Counted from the first letter of the stretch, positions 22,926 through 29,928 are shown. The stretch is DNA of 30,931 bases from CAYNWK01 sp964400875 (GCA_964400875.1 CAYNWK010000043.1:1-30931), one strand, 5' to 3'. Notes: generated from the letters alone by a model not told the origin. A program made the numbers and translations.

Positions 22926-23585
22926 ATGAAAAAATTCGTCGCGGTTGCCGGCAATATAGGCGTGGGAAAATCGACTCTGGTGTCTCTGCTATGCGAACGG
23001 CTGGGATGGCAGCCCTTTTTCGAACCGGTTGCAGAAAACCCGTACCTGGAGAACTTTTACCAGAACATGCGCGCCTGGGCATTCCACTCCCAGATATTCT
23101 TTCTAACCCACAGGCTGCGCATTCACCGCCAGCTGCTCAACCATCCTACCTCGGCGATCCAGGACCGGTGCGTCTACGAAGACGCCGAAGTCTTCGCCCA
23201 GAACTTATACCGCCAGGATATGATCGAGGAGCGGGATTACCGCACGTACCGGGAGCTGTACGAGGTTTTGTCCGCGTTCTTGCCCCCACCAGACCTGGTG
23301 ATTTACCTGCGCGCTTCCGTCCCCACCCTGCAGGCTCGCATCTCCCACCGGGGACGGGAATACGAGCGCCAGATCACGCCGGATTACCTAGCGCAGTTGA
23401 ACGAGCTGTACGAGCATTGGGTGGCGAATTTCAGCCTGTGCCCGGTGCTCGCCGTCCCGGCCGGAGACCTGGACTACGTGGCGAATTCAGGACACCTGGA
23501 TTTGATCGTGCGCAAAGTGCAGGAGAAACTGACGGGTAAGGAAGAAGTGATCTTCGAGGCGGAAGAAGTGGCCAATTCCAAGTAG
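22926..23585 (+). CDS. Deoxynucleoside kinase
   Basis: A 219-residue P-loop kinase of the deoxynucleoside kinase family, which phosphorylates deoxynucleosides in the salvage pathway. Walker A is G-N-I-G-V-G-K-S (9-16). The D-R motif is I-Q-D-R-C-V-Y-E-D (78-86). The lid has R-G-R-E-Y-E-R (about 142-148), as in dGK/dAK enzymes. Specificity for dA, dG or dC cannot be determined by eye. It is cytosolic and of usual family length (about 210-230). It begins 12 bases after the PEP-binding-protein gene, with AAGGAT upstream, so it is probably in the same transcript. It ends 8 bases before the converging DUF697 gene, with no evident terminator between them. Confidence 0.92.
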   Translation: MKKFVAVAGNIGVGKSTLVSLLCERLGWQPFFEPVAENPYLENFYQNMRAWAFHSQIFFLTHRLRIHRQLLNHPTSAIQDRCVYEDAEVFAQNLYRQDMIEERDYRTYRELYEVLSAFLPPPDLVIYLRASVPTLQARISHRGREYERQITPDYLAQLNELYEHWVANFSLCPVLAVPAGDLDYVANSGHLDLIVRKVQEKLTGKEEVIFEAEEVANSK

Positions 23586-23593
23586 GGGGAGAT

Positions 23594-24727
23594 TTATTCC
23601 GCCGCTTCGCTCAGGTCCTGACCGCAGTACTGGCAAAAATGGGCGTCGTCGGCGCTGAGCTTACCGCAGTTGGGGCAAACAGTCCCGCCGGTTGAGGCGG
23701 GCAATTCCGGCGCAGCTTTGCGCCGCCTGGGCCGAGGAACCCTGTCGATCAGGCTGGCGGCGATTTTTTTGCCTTCGGCGAAGGACTGGCGGTACATGGC
23801 GCTCAGCTGCCGACGGGTGACATGCCGGCCGGTCAGGTACCAGCGCAGCACCGCATGGCCGACCACGTACGTGCCGGTATAGGCTACGGCGATTTTTGGG
23901 ACGATGCCCCACACGGGGATCAAGCCCACGAGCTGGCGGGCAATCTGCCGCCAGAGGAACCCGCCGCCGACCACGCTGCCGAACTCGGCGGTGTAGTCTT
24001 GCCAGCGGGTCGAAAAACCCACCAGCAAACCCAGACGGTAAACCAGGAAGGCCTGGGCCTTGGTGAGCACCACCATGTCGGCGATGTTCAGGGGGATGTT
24101 GAGCACCGGGACGACTTCCGCCACGCCCGTGCTCAGCGCGTAAGCCGCGTTGGAGAGCGAGGTGTCGGCGATCAGGGCCTGGGCGATGGGCACGCGAAAC
24201 AGGGGGAACTGGCGTCCCAGCGCAAGGTGGCGGGCGGGCAGCAGTTTCATCACCCTGGGAACGAATTGATCTTTTAGAAAATCTAAATCATTCACCGAAC
24301 CGTAGAGCGCTTGCGGAGCGTCCCAGCTGCCCTGCAGGTTGATCGGCTGCAATGCCTGCTCGCTGTTTTGAGGAAGGATCAGGATCACTTTCCGCCCGGC
24401 GCTGCTCCACTGATACGCCTGGGGGATGGCTCGCTGGCGCTCTTCACCCTGCGGATCGACCAGCACGATGATTAAGTCGGTTTCGGATACCGGAGGTACG
24501 GCGGTCCCCCCATTCGCCTGCAGACCGGCGATTAAGATCGGGGTTTCGGTGCGCTGATCGGAACGGGCGGGATCGCGGCGCATCTGTTCGGCCAGGGCCT
24601 GCCTGCCGCTGCCCGGCGCGCCGACGATAGCGACATGCAGCTCTTCAAGAGCCTCATCCCGAATGGGGCGTAGATCGACCTCCCCAATGTTGTTCCAAAT
24701 GTTCGCGACATCCTGCCATTTAGCCAT
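23594..24727 (-). CDS. DUF697 protein with degenerate P-loop and C-terminal zinc ribbon
   Basis: A 377-residue protein. Residues 30-170 look like a GTPase-type domain (V-A-I-V-G-A-P-G-S-G, 32-41). However, the Walker A lysine and serine are replaced (G-R-Q, 41-43), so nucleotide hydrolysis is doubtful. L-I-I-V-L-V-D (85-91) is the Walker B-like strand. Residues 175-300 form a hydrophobic DUF697-type membrane-associated segment with V-P-V-L-N-I-P-L-N-I-A-D-M. The tail carries a zinc ribbon, Cys351/Cys354 and Cys365/Cys368. Its start overlaps the end of the diguanylate cyclase gene by 8 bases, indicating coupled translation. It likely acts at the inner face of the membrane; the function is unknown. 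Confidence 0.78.
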   Translation of the reverse strand: MAKWQDVANIWNNIGEVDLRPIRDEALEELHVAIVGAPGSGRQALAEQMRRDPARSDQRTETPILIAGLQANGGTAVPPVSETDLIIVLVDPQGEERQRAIPQAYQWSSAGRKVILILPQNSEQALQPINLQGSWDAPQALYGSVNDLDFLKDQFVPRVMKLLPARHLALGRQFPLFRVPIAQALIADTSLSNAAYALSTGVAEVVPVLNIPLNIADMVVLTKAQAFLVYRLGLLVGFSTRWQDYTAEFGSVVGGGFLWRQIARQLVGLIPVWGIVPKIAVAYTGTYVVGHAVLRWYLTGRHVTRRQLSAMYRQSFAEGKKIAASLIDRVPRPRRRKAAPELPASTGGTVCPNCGKLSADDAHFCQYCGQDLSEAAE

Positions 24728-26345
24728 GGGTCTTAGCTTCGTCGTCTGCCTTGGCCTGGTAGAGCGCCTGGTCAGCCTTGGCGATCAGAGCGGAGGCGGT
24801 CGAGCCATCGGTGGGGTAGACGGCCAAGCCGTAGGTGATGTTGAGGGTGACCCGAACAGGTTCGGCGATCTGCAAGGCGCACGGGTCCACGCGCGGCTGC
24901 AGGCGTTCGGCCAGGGCATAGGCGGTGGCGGAGTCGGTGTTGGGCAGCATCAAGGCGAATTCGTCGCCGCCATAGCGGGCGATGAAGTCGTTGTCGCGCA
25001 CGCGCTCATGCAGGCAGTCGGCCACCTGTTGGAGCACGCGATCGCCGACCGGATGCCCGTAAGTATCGTTGACCGCTTTGAAGCCGTCCAGGTCAAGCAT
25101 GATCAGCGCCAGAGGCTGCTTGAAGCGGTTGGCGTTGCGGATCTCCTCGGCCAGGCGCTCGTCGAGGGCGCGGCGGTTGGGCAAACCAGTTAAGGCATCC
25201 GTGCGGGCCTGGCGGGTGACCAGATCGTGAAGGCGTGCGTTTTCGATGGCGACCGCGGCCTGGTCGCCCAACAAGGCTACAGCGCGCAGCTGCGTTTCCG
25301 AGAAGGCGTTGGGCTGAGGATGAGCCACGGTCATCACCCCGACAACCCGTGCGCCAATCTTCAGGGGGATGCCGACAATAGAGCCGTGCCAATCAGCCGG
25401 GGTATTGGCGAAAAGCGGGTCCTGGCACATGTCCGCCACCAGGATCATTTCGCCTTTGCGGGCAACGTTGTAGGTCAGGCCGTTTTCGCGCGGCGCGGCC
25501 CAGGGCATGCCCTTACGCCCATCTGACCATAAGGCAGCTCCGAACCTCAACCTGTCATGCTCGTATAAGAAGATATGGGCGTCTTGGGCACTGTCCACGA
25601 GCTGCAAGGCGTTCTCGAGGATGTTATCCAGCACTTCCTCCAGGTCCAGGCTGGCCGTCAGGCTCAAACTGGCTCGCCGGACGGCTTCGAGCTCGGCCGA
25701 GCGCTGCTGGATTTCGGCCAGCAGGCGGGTCTTTTCGATCGCGATAGCCGCGTGGTTGACCAGCAGCAAGCCGAGGGAGATCTCACGTTGCATAAAACGC
25801 AGGTCCGGTCGGCGGTCCAGGACTTCGATCAGGCCAATGATGCGGTTGTGGGCGATCAGCGGAAGGAGCAGGGTCGTGGAAAACCCGAGAACAGCGAAGC
25901 GCTGTTTTTCCGGCTCCGGCAGATCGATGTCCTCCATGTGCGCCTGGACCGGTTGAGCTCGGGCGAGGGCTGCGCGGATCAGCGGCGCCCGCTCGGGATA
26001 AAAGGATTGGTAGTCTTCGGGTTGGATTGGCCAGTCCGGCGGCGAGTGGACCAGCCAGGGAGAGAGCTGCTTGGCAGTGGAGTCCCATTGCGAGATGACG
26101 CACGCCTCGACGGCGAGGAGATTCACCAGGTGTCGGGCGGTGGTCTGGACGACTTCGGCCGCGTTGAGCGAAGCGGAAATATCCACCGAGGCTTGCAGGA
26201 ATTCGGTGACATCCGCTAAGGGCAGGTAAGCAGGTTCGGGAGTGACGCCGGAGATAAAATTCTCCAGCTCGGTTAAATCTTCGGAGGAGGCCTCGCCCCG
26301 CTTTACCCGCTCCAAGATTGCTCCCAGGGGCGTTCGATCCACCAT
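24720..26345 (-). CDS. GAF-GAF-GGDEF diguanylate cyclase
   Basis: A 541-residue cytosolic signalling protein. After a short acidic N-terminus come GAF domain 1 (about 45-205), a coiled linker, GAF domain 2 (about 225-372) and a GGDEF domain (about 380-535). The active-site loop R-Y-G-G-D-E-F (457-463) is intact, as are D-L-D-G-F-K (418-423) and N-D-T-Y-G-H. An inhibitory RxxD site is present at Arg450-Asp453, five residues before the motif. The enzyme should make cyclic di-GMP from GTP under control of ligands or redox signals bound by the GAF domains, with product feedback. The ATG at 26345 has no ribosome site, but TAGAAT at 26357-26362 (complement) is 11 bases upstream, so a near-leaderless transcript is likely. 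Confidence 0.93.
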   Translation of the reverse strand: MVDRTPLGAILERVKRGEASSEDLTELENFISGVTPEPAYLPLADVTEFLQASVDISASLNAAEVVQTTARHLVNLLAVEACVISQWDSTAKQLSPWLVHSPPDWPIQPEDYQSFYPERAPLIRAALARAQPVQAHMEDIDLPEPEKQRFAVLGFSTTLLLPLIAHNRIIGLIEVLDRRPDLRFMQREISLGLLLVNHAAIAIEKTRLLAEIQQRSAELEAVRRASLSLTASLDLEEVLDNILENALQLVDSAQDAHIFLYEHDRLRFGAALWSDGRKGMPWAAPRENGLTYNVARKGEMILVADMCQDPLFANTPADWHGSIVGIPLKIGARVVGVMTVAHPQPNAFSETQLRAVALLGDQAAVAIENARLHDLVTRQARTDALTGLPNRRALDERLAEEIRNANRFKQPLALIMLDLDGFKAVNDTYGHPVGDRVLQQVADCLHERVRDNDFIARYGGDEFALMLPNTDSATAYALAERLQPRVDPCALQIAEPVRVTLNITYGLAVYPTDGSTASALIAKADQALYQAKADDEAKTHG

Positions 26346-26356
26346 GGTCGGAGCTG

Positions 26357-26362
26357 ATTCTA
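26357..26362 (-). promoter_or_regulatory. -10 candidate (TAGAAT) for the GGDEF operon
   Basis: Read on the minus strand, TAGAAT is followed by 11 bases and then the start codon. Together with the missing Shine-Dalgarno sequence this suggests leaderless or near-leaderless mRNA. Confidence 0.4.
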
Positions 26363-26457
26363 CCGGAAAAAGAGCATGAAAACCGGTTTACCACGCGGGC
26401 GAACAGAATTGTTAGGTTACCCACCAGGGAGGAGTGAGAAGGGCCCACCGGCGCTCG

Positions 26458-26856
26458 CTACTCTCCGAAACTGCCGGGCAGGCGTGCGCCGGGATTGGAA
26501 AAGCGGGCAATGAGCCAGGCCAGGGTCATCGTCGGGATCACCTGGGTTCCGGGGATCAAGCTCTCGAAGACGGTCACCGCACGCAGAGGTTTAAGCCCCA
26601 GATAGCTGAGTAAGGCCCAGGCGAAGGGCGCGGAGAAGATATCCAGGCTCAAATCCAGCAGATCGAGCAGCAAGACGACTGCGAAGGGGGTGGCGCGCAA
26701 AGCCTCCAGGAAGCCGGCATCAGGGGGCAGCTGGATGCGGCGAACCCGCCAGATCACCCAGCCAAACAGCACGATCGAAAACGCCAGTCCCACGCCGATC
26801 AACGCCAGCGCAACGTAAAGCACTCTGAGCAGTTCCGGAGAAAGATTGAAATCCAT
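26458..26856 (-). CDS. Small three-helix membrane protein, unknown function
   Basis: About 132 residues with a first hydrophobic helix (L-Y-V-A-L-A-L-I-G-V-G-L-A-F), a charged turn W-R-V-R-R, a second (F-A-V-V-L-L-L-D-L-L-D) and a third segment (F-A-W-A-L-L-S-Y-L-G-L). These are followed by a T-V-F-E-S-L-I-P-G-T-Q-V-I-P-T-M segment. I do not recognise a family. ATG 26856 is chosen because TAGAAT (26865-26870, complement) lies 8 bases upstream, which would place the transcript start at the ATG itself. An in-frame ATG at 26874 has GGAAGGA directly abutting it and lies upstream of that box. It is read in the same direction as the GGDEF gene, about 110 bases upstream of it. Confidence 0.7.
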   Translation of the reverse strand: MDFNLSPELLRVLYVALALIGVGLAFSIVLFGWVIWRVRRIQLPPDAGFLEALRATPFAVVLLLDLLDLSLDIFSAPFAWALLSYLGLKPLRAVTVFESLIPGTQVIPTMTLAWLIARFSNPGARLPGSFGE

Positions 26857-26864
26857 AGAGCTGG

Positions 26865-26870
26865 ATTCTA
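26865..26870 (-). promoter_or_regulatory. -10 candidate (TAGAAT) for the small membrane protein gene
   Basis: Read on the minus strand, TAGAAT sits 8 bases before the ATG at 26856. The arrangement parallels 26357-26362 before the GGDEF gene. Confidence 0.4.
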
Positions 26871-26915
26871 ACATTCCTTCCGAGGCAAGTTCGTTTGGCA
26901 GAGATATATATTTGG

Positions 26916-26979
26916 TTATGACTTACGCACCTGGGAAGGGTTGGAGGCCAGGTTCCCCGTGAACTGCATAGCTCCTAAA
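26916..26979. repeat. Possible small MITE-like remnant
   Basis: TTATGACTTACGCA (26916-26929) and, inverted, TGCATAGCTCCTAAA (26965-26979) form imperfect terminal repeats (7 of 10 core bases) around a GC-rich 35-base centre with nested GGGAA/TTCCC and CCTGG/CCAGG pairs. GCGTAACTCCTAAA at 30767-30780 matches 12 of 14 bases of the right end. No transposase gene or clear target duplication is present. Confidence 0.3.
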
Positions 26980-27004
26980 TGTAGGAAAACGGGTATGTTA
27001 GAAT
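26973..27004 (+). promoter_or_regulatory. Promoter candidate for the FKBP gene
   Basis: TAGAAT (26999-27004) precedes the start codon by 53 bases. The inverted repeat TCCTA-AATG-TAGGA (26973-26986) covers the place where a -35 box would lie, so it could be an operator. Confidence 0.35.
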
Positions 27005-27057
27005 AGGGATGGGGGTTGGAAGATTCAAAATCAGTTTTAGATATTAAGGAGCAGTGA

Positions 27058-27549
27058 ATGGGTAAAGAAGAGCATGTAGTGGCGGACGACAAAGTTGTCG
27101 CCCTGAACTATACGTTAACGGTTGACGATCAGGTTGTAGATTCCTCGGAAGGCCACGAGCCGATCGAGTTCATTCAAGGCCAGGGACAGATTATCGCGGG
27201 GTTAGAGGAAGAACTGTACGGTATGAGCGTTGGGGATGAAAAGGAAGTGCGGGTAGAAGCTGCCAAGGGCTACGGGGAAGTCGATCTGAGCGCCAACGTG
27301 GCGATCAACCGGGACGATTTCCCGCAGGAGATCCCCATGGAGCCGGGTGTGGAAGTCACCCTGCGAAATCAGGAGGGGCGCTCGTTTCAGGCCTGGATCC
27401 AGGAGGTAGGCGAGGAAAACGTCCTGTTGGACTACAATCACCCGCTGGCCGGCAAAGACCTGGAATTTATGGTCAAAGTCGTCAACGTGCGGGAGGCCAC
27501 CGCAGAGGAATTAGCCCACGGTCACGTTCACGACGGGCATACACATTAA
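27058..27549 (+). CDS. SlyD-like FKBP-type peptidyl-prolyl isomerase
   Basis: A 163-residue cytosolic prolyl isomerase and chaperone. The split FKBP domain (about 8-72 and 125-148) contains L-N-Y-T-L (16-20), F-I-Q-G-Q-G-Q-I-I-A-G-L-E (38-50) and A-A-K-G-Y-G-E (68-74). Residues 75-125 form the insert-in-flap chaperone domain found in SlyD proteins. The C-terminus is histidine-rich (A-H-G-H-V-H-D-G-H-T-H), a likely Ni/Zn-binding tail, although much shorter than in Escherichia coli SlyD. AAGGAG (27046-27051) is 6 bases before the ATG. It is a single gene ending at a very strong terminator. It is reliably assigned to the family; a role in metal delivery is inferred. Confidence 0.93.
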   Translation: MGKEEHVVADDKVVALNYTLTVDDQVVDSSEGHEPIEFIQGQGQIIAGLEEELYGMSVGDEKEVRVEAAKGYGEVDLSANVAINRDDFPQEIPMEPGVEVTLRNQEGRSFQAWIQEVGEENVLLDYNHPLAGKDLEFMVKVVNVREATAEELAHGHVHDGHTH

Positions 27550-27566
27550 GGGAACAGCACTCAATC

Positions 27567-27620
27567 AAAGCTGGGGTGTTTGGACTGGCAACACCAGTCC
27601 AAACACCCCAGCTTTTGTTT
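27567..27620 (+). terminator. Strong bidirectional terminator with 22-bp perfect stem
   Basis: Bases 27567-27588 pair perfectly with 27594-27615 (loop CAACA), followed by TTTGTTT. It ends the FKBP gene and, read on the other strand (AAAGC... with a short T tract), probably also the converging LuxR-type regulator gene. Its inner GTGTTTG/CAAACAC segment recurs at 974-1004. Confidence 0.92.
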
Positions 27621-28252
27621 TAAAGCAAGATCAGTCCCTGGCGGACGCCGATGCGCACGGCTTCAGTACGGCTGGCGGCGCCTAGCTTGGCGTAGATCGC
27701 TGAGCCGTGGAATTTGACCGTATGCTCGCTGATCCCGAGACGGGCGGCGATCTGTTTGTTCGCCAGCCCTTCCGCCAGCAGCTGAAGCACTTCAGTTTCC
27801 CGGTCGGTGAGCGGCTCGATCAGGTCATCAGCAGCCAGGTCACGGGCGGCGGGGAGGTCGGCGAACAGCGGCTTGATCAGGGACGGGGCGCCGACCAGCA
27901 AGCCCTGGTGGAGGGCGCTGACCGCCGCCAGCAGCTCTTCCGTAGAGGCCTCCAGGGGTAACAGCCCCCAAGCCTGCACGGGGAGCCCAAGCACGGAGCG
28001 GACCGCCTCGGCCTGCTCCCCGACCAGGATCAAGATAGCCAGGTCCCGGGCCGCTTGCAGCGTTTCCTCGATCTCAGCGTCCGAGAGGGATTGGTAGCCG
28101 AGCACCAGCACATCGATGTTCGCGGGGTCCGGTGACAATTCGGAGAGGCTGGCTGCTTCGCCAGTCACCTCGATGGCGGCTTCGTCTCCCAGCAGGGCGC
28201 GCAAACCGGCGCGCACGGCTATCGCCGGAGCCACGATGGCCACGCGAATCAC
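27620..28252 (-). CDS. LuxR/NarL-type regulator with degenerate receiver domain
   Basis: A 210-residue DNA-binding protein. Residues 1-120 have the length and strand pattern of a response-regulator receiver, but the acidic pocket is lost (V-A-I-V-A-P-A-I-A-V-R, 4-14). The phospho-acceptor position is Gly52 in D-V-L-V-L-G-Y, and the conserved lysine is replaced in W-G-L-L-P-L-E-A-S. Residues 146-208 are a full LuxR helix-turn-helix (L-T-D-R-E-T-E-V-L-Q-L-L-A-E-G, then N-K-Q-I-A-A-R-L-G-I-S-E-H-T-V-K). It should bind DNA without phosphorylation control. The GTG start overlaps the upstream protease gene by 4 bases (GTGA), so all three genes form one operon. Confidence 0.88.
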   Translation of the reverse strand: MIRVAIVAPAIAVRAGLRALLGDEAAIEVTGEAASLSELSPDPANIDVLVLGYQSLSDAEIEETLQAARDLAILILVGEQAEAVRSVLGLPVQAWGLLPLEASTEELLAAVSALHQGLLVGAPSLIKPLFADLPAARDLAADDLIEPLTDRETEVLQLLAEGLANKQIAARLGISEHTVKFHGSAIYAKLGAASRTEAVRIGVRQGLILL

Positions 28253-28899
28253 ACCAGCGCCTCCTGGGCGGCCGACTGCGTTTCATTCACCGCCGTGGAG
28301 ACGAAAACTTCCACCACATGGCTGGGCAACGCCACGCCTAGATCGCCGCCGACCAGCAAGGTGTTGAGGCCAATTACACCGCCTGCAGCATTGACCAGGG
28401 GGCCGCCCGAGTTCCCCGGGGCCAACCCGGCGTCGGTGCGGATCACGGGCACGGATCCGCGTTCGCCGCCGTGATCGCTACGCGTGATCGCCGTGCCCAG
28501 CCCGCTGATGACGCCAGTTGTGATCGTGTTGCGTTGGCCCCAGGGGTGCCCGATCGCCATGACCAGCTGGCCCACTTTCAGGCTGCGCGAGTCGGCGATC
28601 AGGGCAGGCGGCAGGTCAAGACCCTCGATGCGCAGCAGGGCCAAGTCGATCGAGGGATCTTTGGCGATCACGGCGGGGTCGAACTTGCGCCCATCATCCA
28701 GGGTCACGTGCATTTTCCTCCGTGCGACGACGTGGAAATTGGTAACGATCAGACCACCATCGCGCCAGACGACTCCGGCGCCGGCGCCGCGCTTGCCGTT
28801 GTGCACCACGACCAGGCTGCGCAAGGCGCGTTGGGCCGCACCGGCAACGGCGGCGTTCAAACTGTCGGTAAGCAGTATGGAGGAAGGGATCGCGTTCAT
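28249..28899 (-). CDS. Trypsin-like (S1C/HtrA-type) serine protease without PDZ
   Basis: A 216-residue chymotrypsin-fold protease with the complete triad His56 (V-T-N-F-H-V-V-A), Asp85 (S-I-D-L-A-L-L-R) and Ser164 (A-P-G-N-S-G-G-P). The ATG at 28899 is chosen because it follows the upstream protease stop by only 4 bases. The frame extends further up into that gene, but a longer form would overlap coding sequence. There is no signal peptide, membrane helix or PDZ domain, so it appears to be a cytosolic minimal protease, unusual for the HtrA class, which is normally exported. It is the middle gene of a three-gene operon with an HtrA-PDZ paralogue and a LuxR-type pseudo-receiver regulator. Confidence 0.87.
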   Translation of the reverse strand: MNAIPSSILLTDSLNAAVAGAAQRALRSLVVVHNGKRGAGAGVVWRDGGLIVTNFHVVARRKMHVTLDDGRKFDPAVIAKDPSIDLALLRIEGLDLPPALIADSRSLKVGQLVMAIGHPWGQRNTITTGVISGLGTAITRSDHGGERGSVPVIRTDAGLAPGNSGGPLVNAAGGVIGLNTLLVGGDLGVALPSHVVEVFVSTAVNETQSAAQEALV

Positions 28900-28903
28900 C
28901 AGG

Positions 28904-29824
28904 TTAACCGCGTTCCCCAATTGTAACCGTGATCGTAGCAGGCTGCCCGCCGCGGAGCACCTGCACCGGGGTGGGCTTGCCGACGACTTCACCGACTAAA
29001 CCGGCAAGCAGCTCGTCGGGATCGCCGACAGGCTTACCCGCCAGCGCGACGATGATGTCTCCGATCAACAAACCGCCGGCTTCGGCCGGACTGCCGGACT
29101 CGACGCTGACCAGCAAGAGGCCGGAAGATTGTTCGCGGCCCAATGCCTCCGCCTGGGACTGGGAGACCGCCACCGGTTGGCTGCGAACGCCCAGGTAGCC
29201 GCGCCGCACGCTGCCGTGTTCCGCCAGCGTTTCGGCCAGCTGCCAGGCCAGCGCGCTGGGGATGACCAGCGAGGCGCCGTGCGCCAGGCCGGAGGTGTTC
29301 AAGCCCAGCACCCGTCCGGCGGAGTCAATCAGCGGTCCGCCGGAGAAGCCCGGGTAAGGGATGGCGTCGGTGCGGAAGTAATTTTCCAGCAGCCCGCCGC
29401 GCCCGGTGCGCACGGGTCCGCCCACGGCGCTGATCACGCCCAGGCTGGCCTGGATGCCGTCCCGGGAGGGCCTGCCCAGGGCGAGCACGAGCTGCCCAAT
29501 GCGGGCCGGGTCGGGGGCGGTCTCGACGGGGGCCGCGCCGCCGCGTTCCAGCCGCAGCAGTGCCAGGTCGCTGCCCGAATCCCGCCCAGCGACGCTGGCG
29601 GAAAGTTCGCTGCCGTCCGGCAGGATCACGTTGAGATCGTCGTCGCGCTCGACCACGTGGTCGGCGGTCAAGATCAGGTCGTTGGCGTAGGCGATTCCGC
29701 TGGCGGGGATGCGCCGGCGGGCGTTGACCAGGACGGTCCCGGAGGCCGCCTTTTCAACCGCTCCGGCCATGGCCTCGGACAGCGCCGAGAATACGTTTTC
29801 GTTTCCAGATCCATTGGATGCCAT
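28904..29824 (-). CDS. HtrA-like serine protease with C-terminal PDZ domain
   Basis: A 306-residue S1C protease. The triad is His56 (L-T-A-D-H-V-V-E), Asp86 (G-S-D-L-A-L-L-R-L) and Ser161 in P-G-F-S-G-G-P. The usual Asn before the serine is Phe here, which could alter the oxyanion loop. Residues about 209-302 form a PDZ domain (G-Y-L-G-V-R, then G-S-P-A-E-A-G-G-L-L-I-G-D-I-I). The N-terminus (M-A-S-N-G-S-G-N-E-N) has no signal sequence or anchor, so the protein seems cytosolic. AAAGGAG lies 8 bases before the ATG. It is first in the protease-protease-regulator operon and likely a paralogue of the next gene (same fold, His at the same position). Confidence 0.9.
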   Translation of the reverse strand: MASNGSGNENVFSALSEAMAGAVEKAASGTVLVNARRRIPASGIAYANDLILTADHVVERDDDLNVILPDGSELSASVAGRDSGSDLALLRLERGGAAPVETAPDPARIGQLVLALGRPSRDGIQASLGVISAVGGPVRTGRGGLLENYFRTDAIPYPGFSGGPLIDSAGRVLGLNTSGLAHGASLVIPSALAWQLAETLAEHGSVRRGYLGVRSQPVAVSQSQAEALGREQSSGLLLVSVESGSPAEAGGLLIGDIIVALAGKPVGDPDELLAGLVGEVVGKPTPVQVLRGGQPATITVTIGERG

Positions 29825-29852
29825 AGGTTGTCTCCTTTATTTGGCGATTGGG

Positions 29853-29928
29853 GTTCATCCGCTTGAGAGAGGGTGAACGTAGATCTCGCCGGTGAAATAT
29901 CCGGCGAGGTCGAACTTACCCCAGTATA
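29853..29928 (-). promoter_or_regulatory. Promoter and inverted repeats of the protease operon
   Basis: On the minus strand a TATACT (29923-29928) is followed by a perfect inverted repeat, CTCGCCGG (29885-29892) / CCGGCGAG (29901-29908), with an 8-base spacer. A second, slightly mismatched pair lies nearer the gene (29853-29860 with 29871-29878). The first repeat sits just downstream of the predicted transcript start, a classic place for an operator or a leader hairpin. Confidence 0.45.

Noticed and set aside
28900..28992. Upstream extension of the second protease
   Set aside because: The extra 31 residues overlap the 3' end of the first protease gene and are Arg/Ser/Cys-rich without resemblance to the family; the ATG at 28899 gives tight operon spacing.
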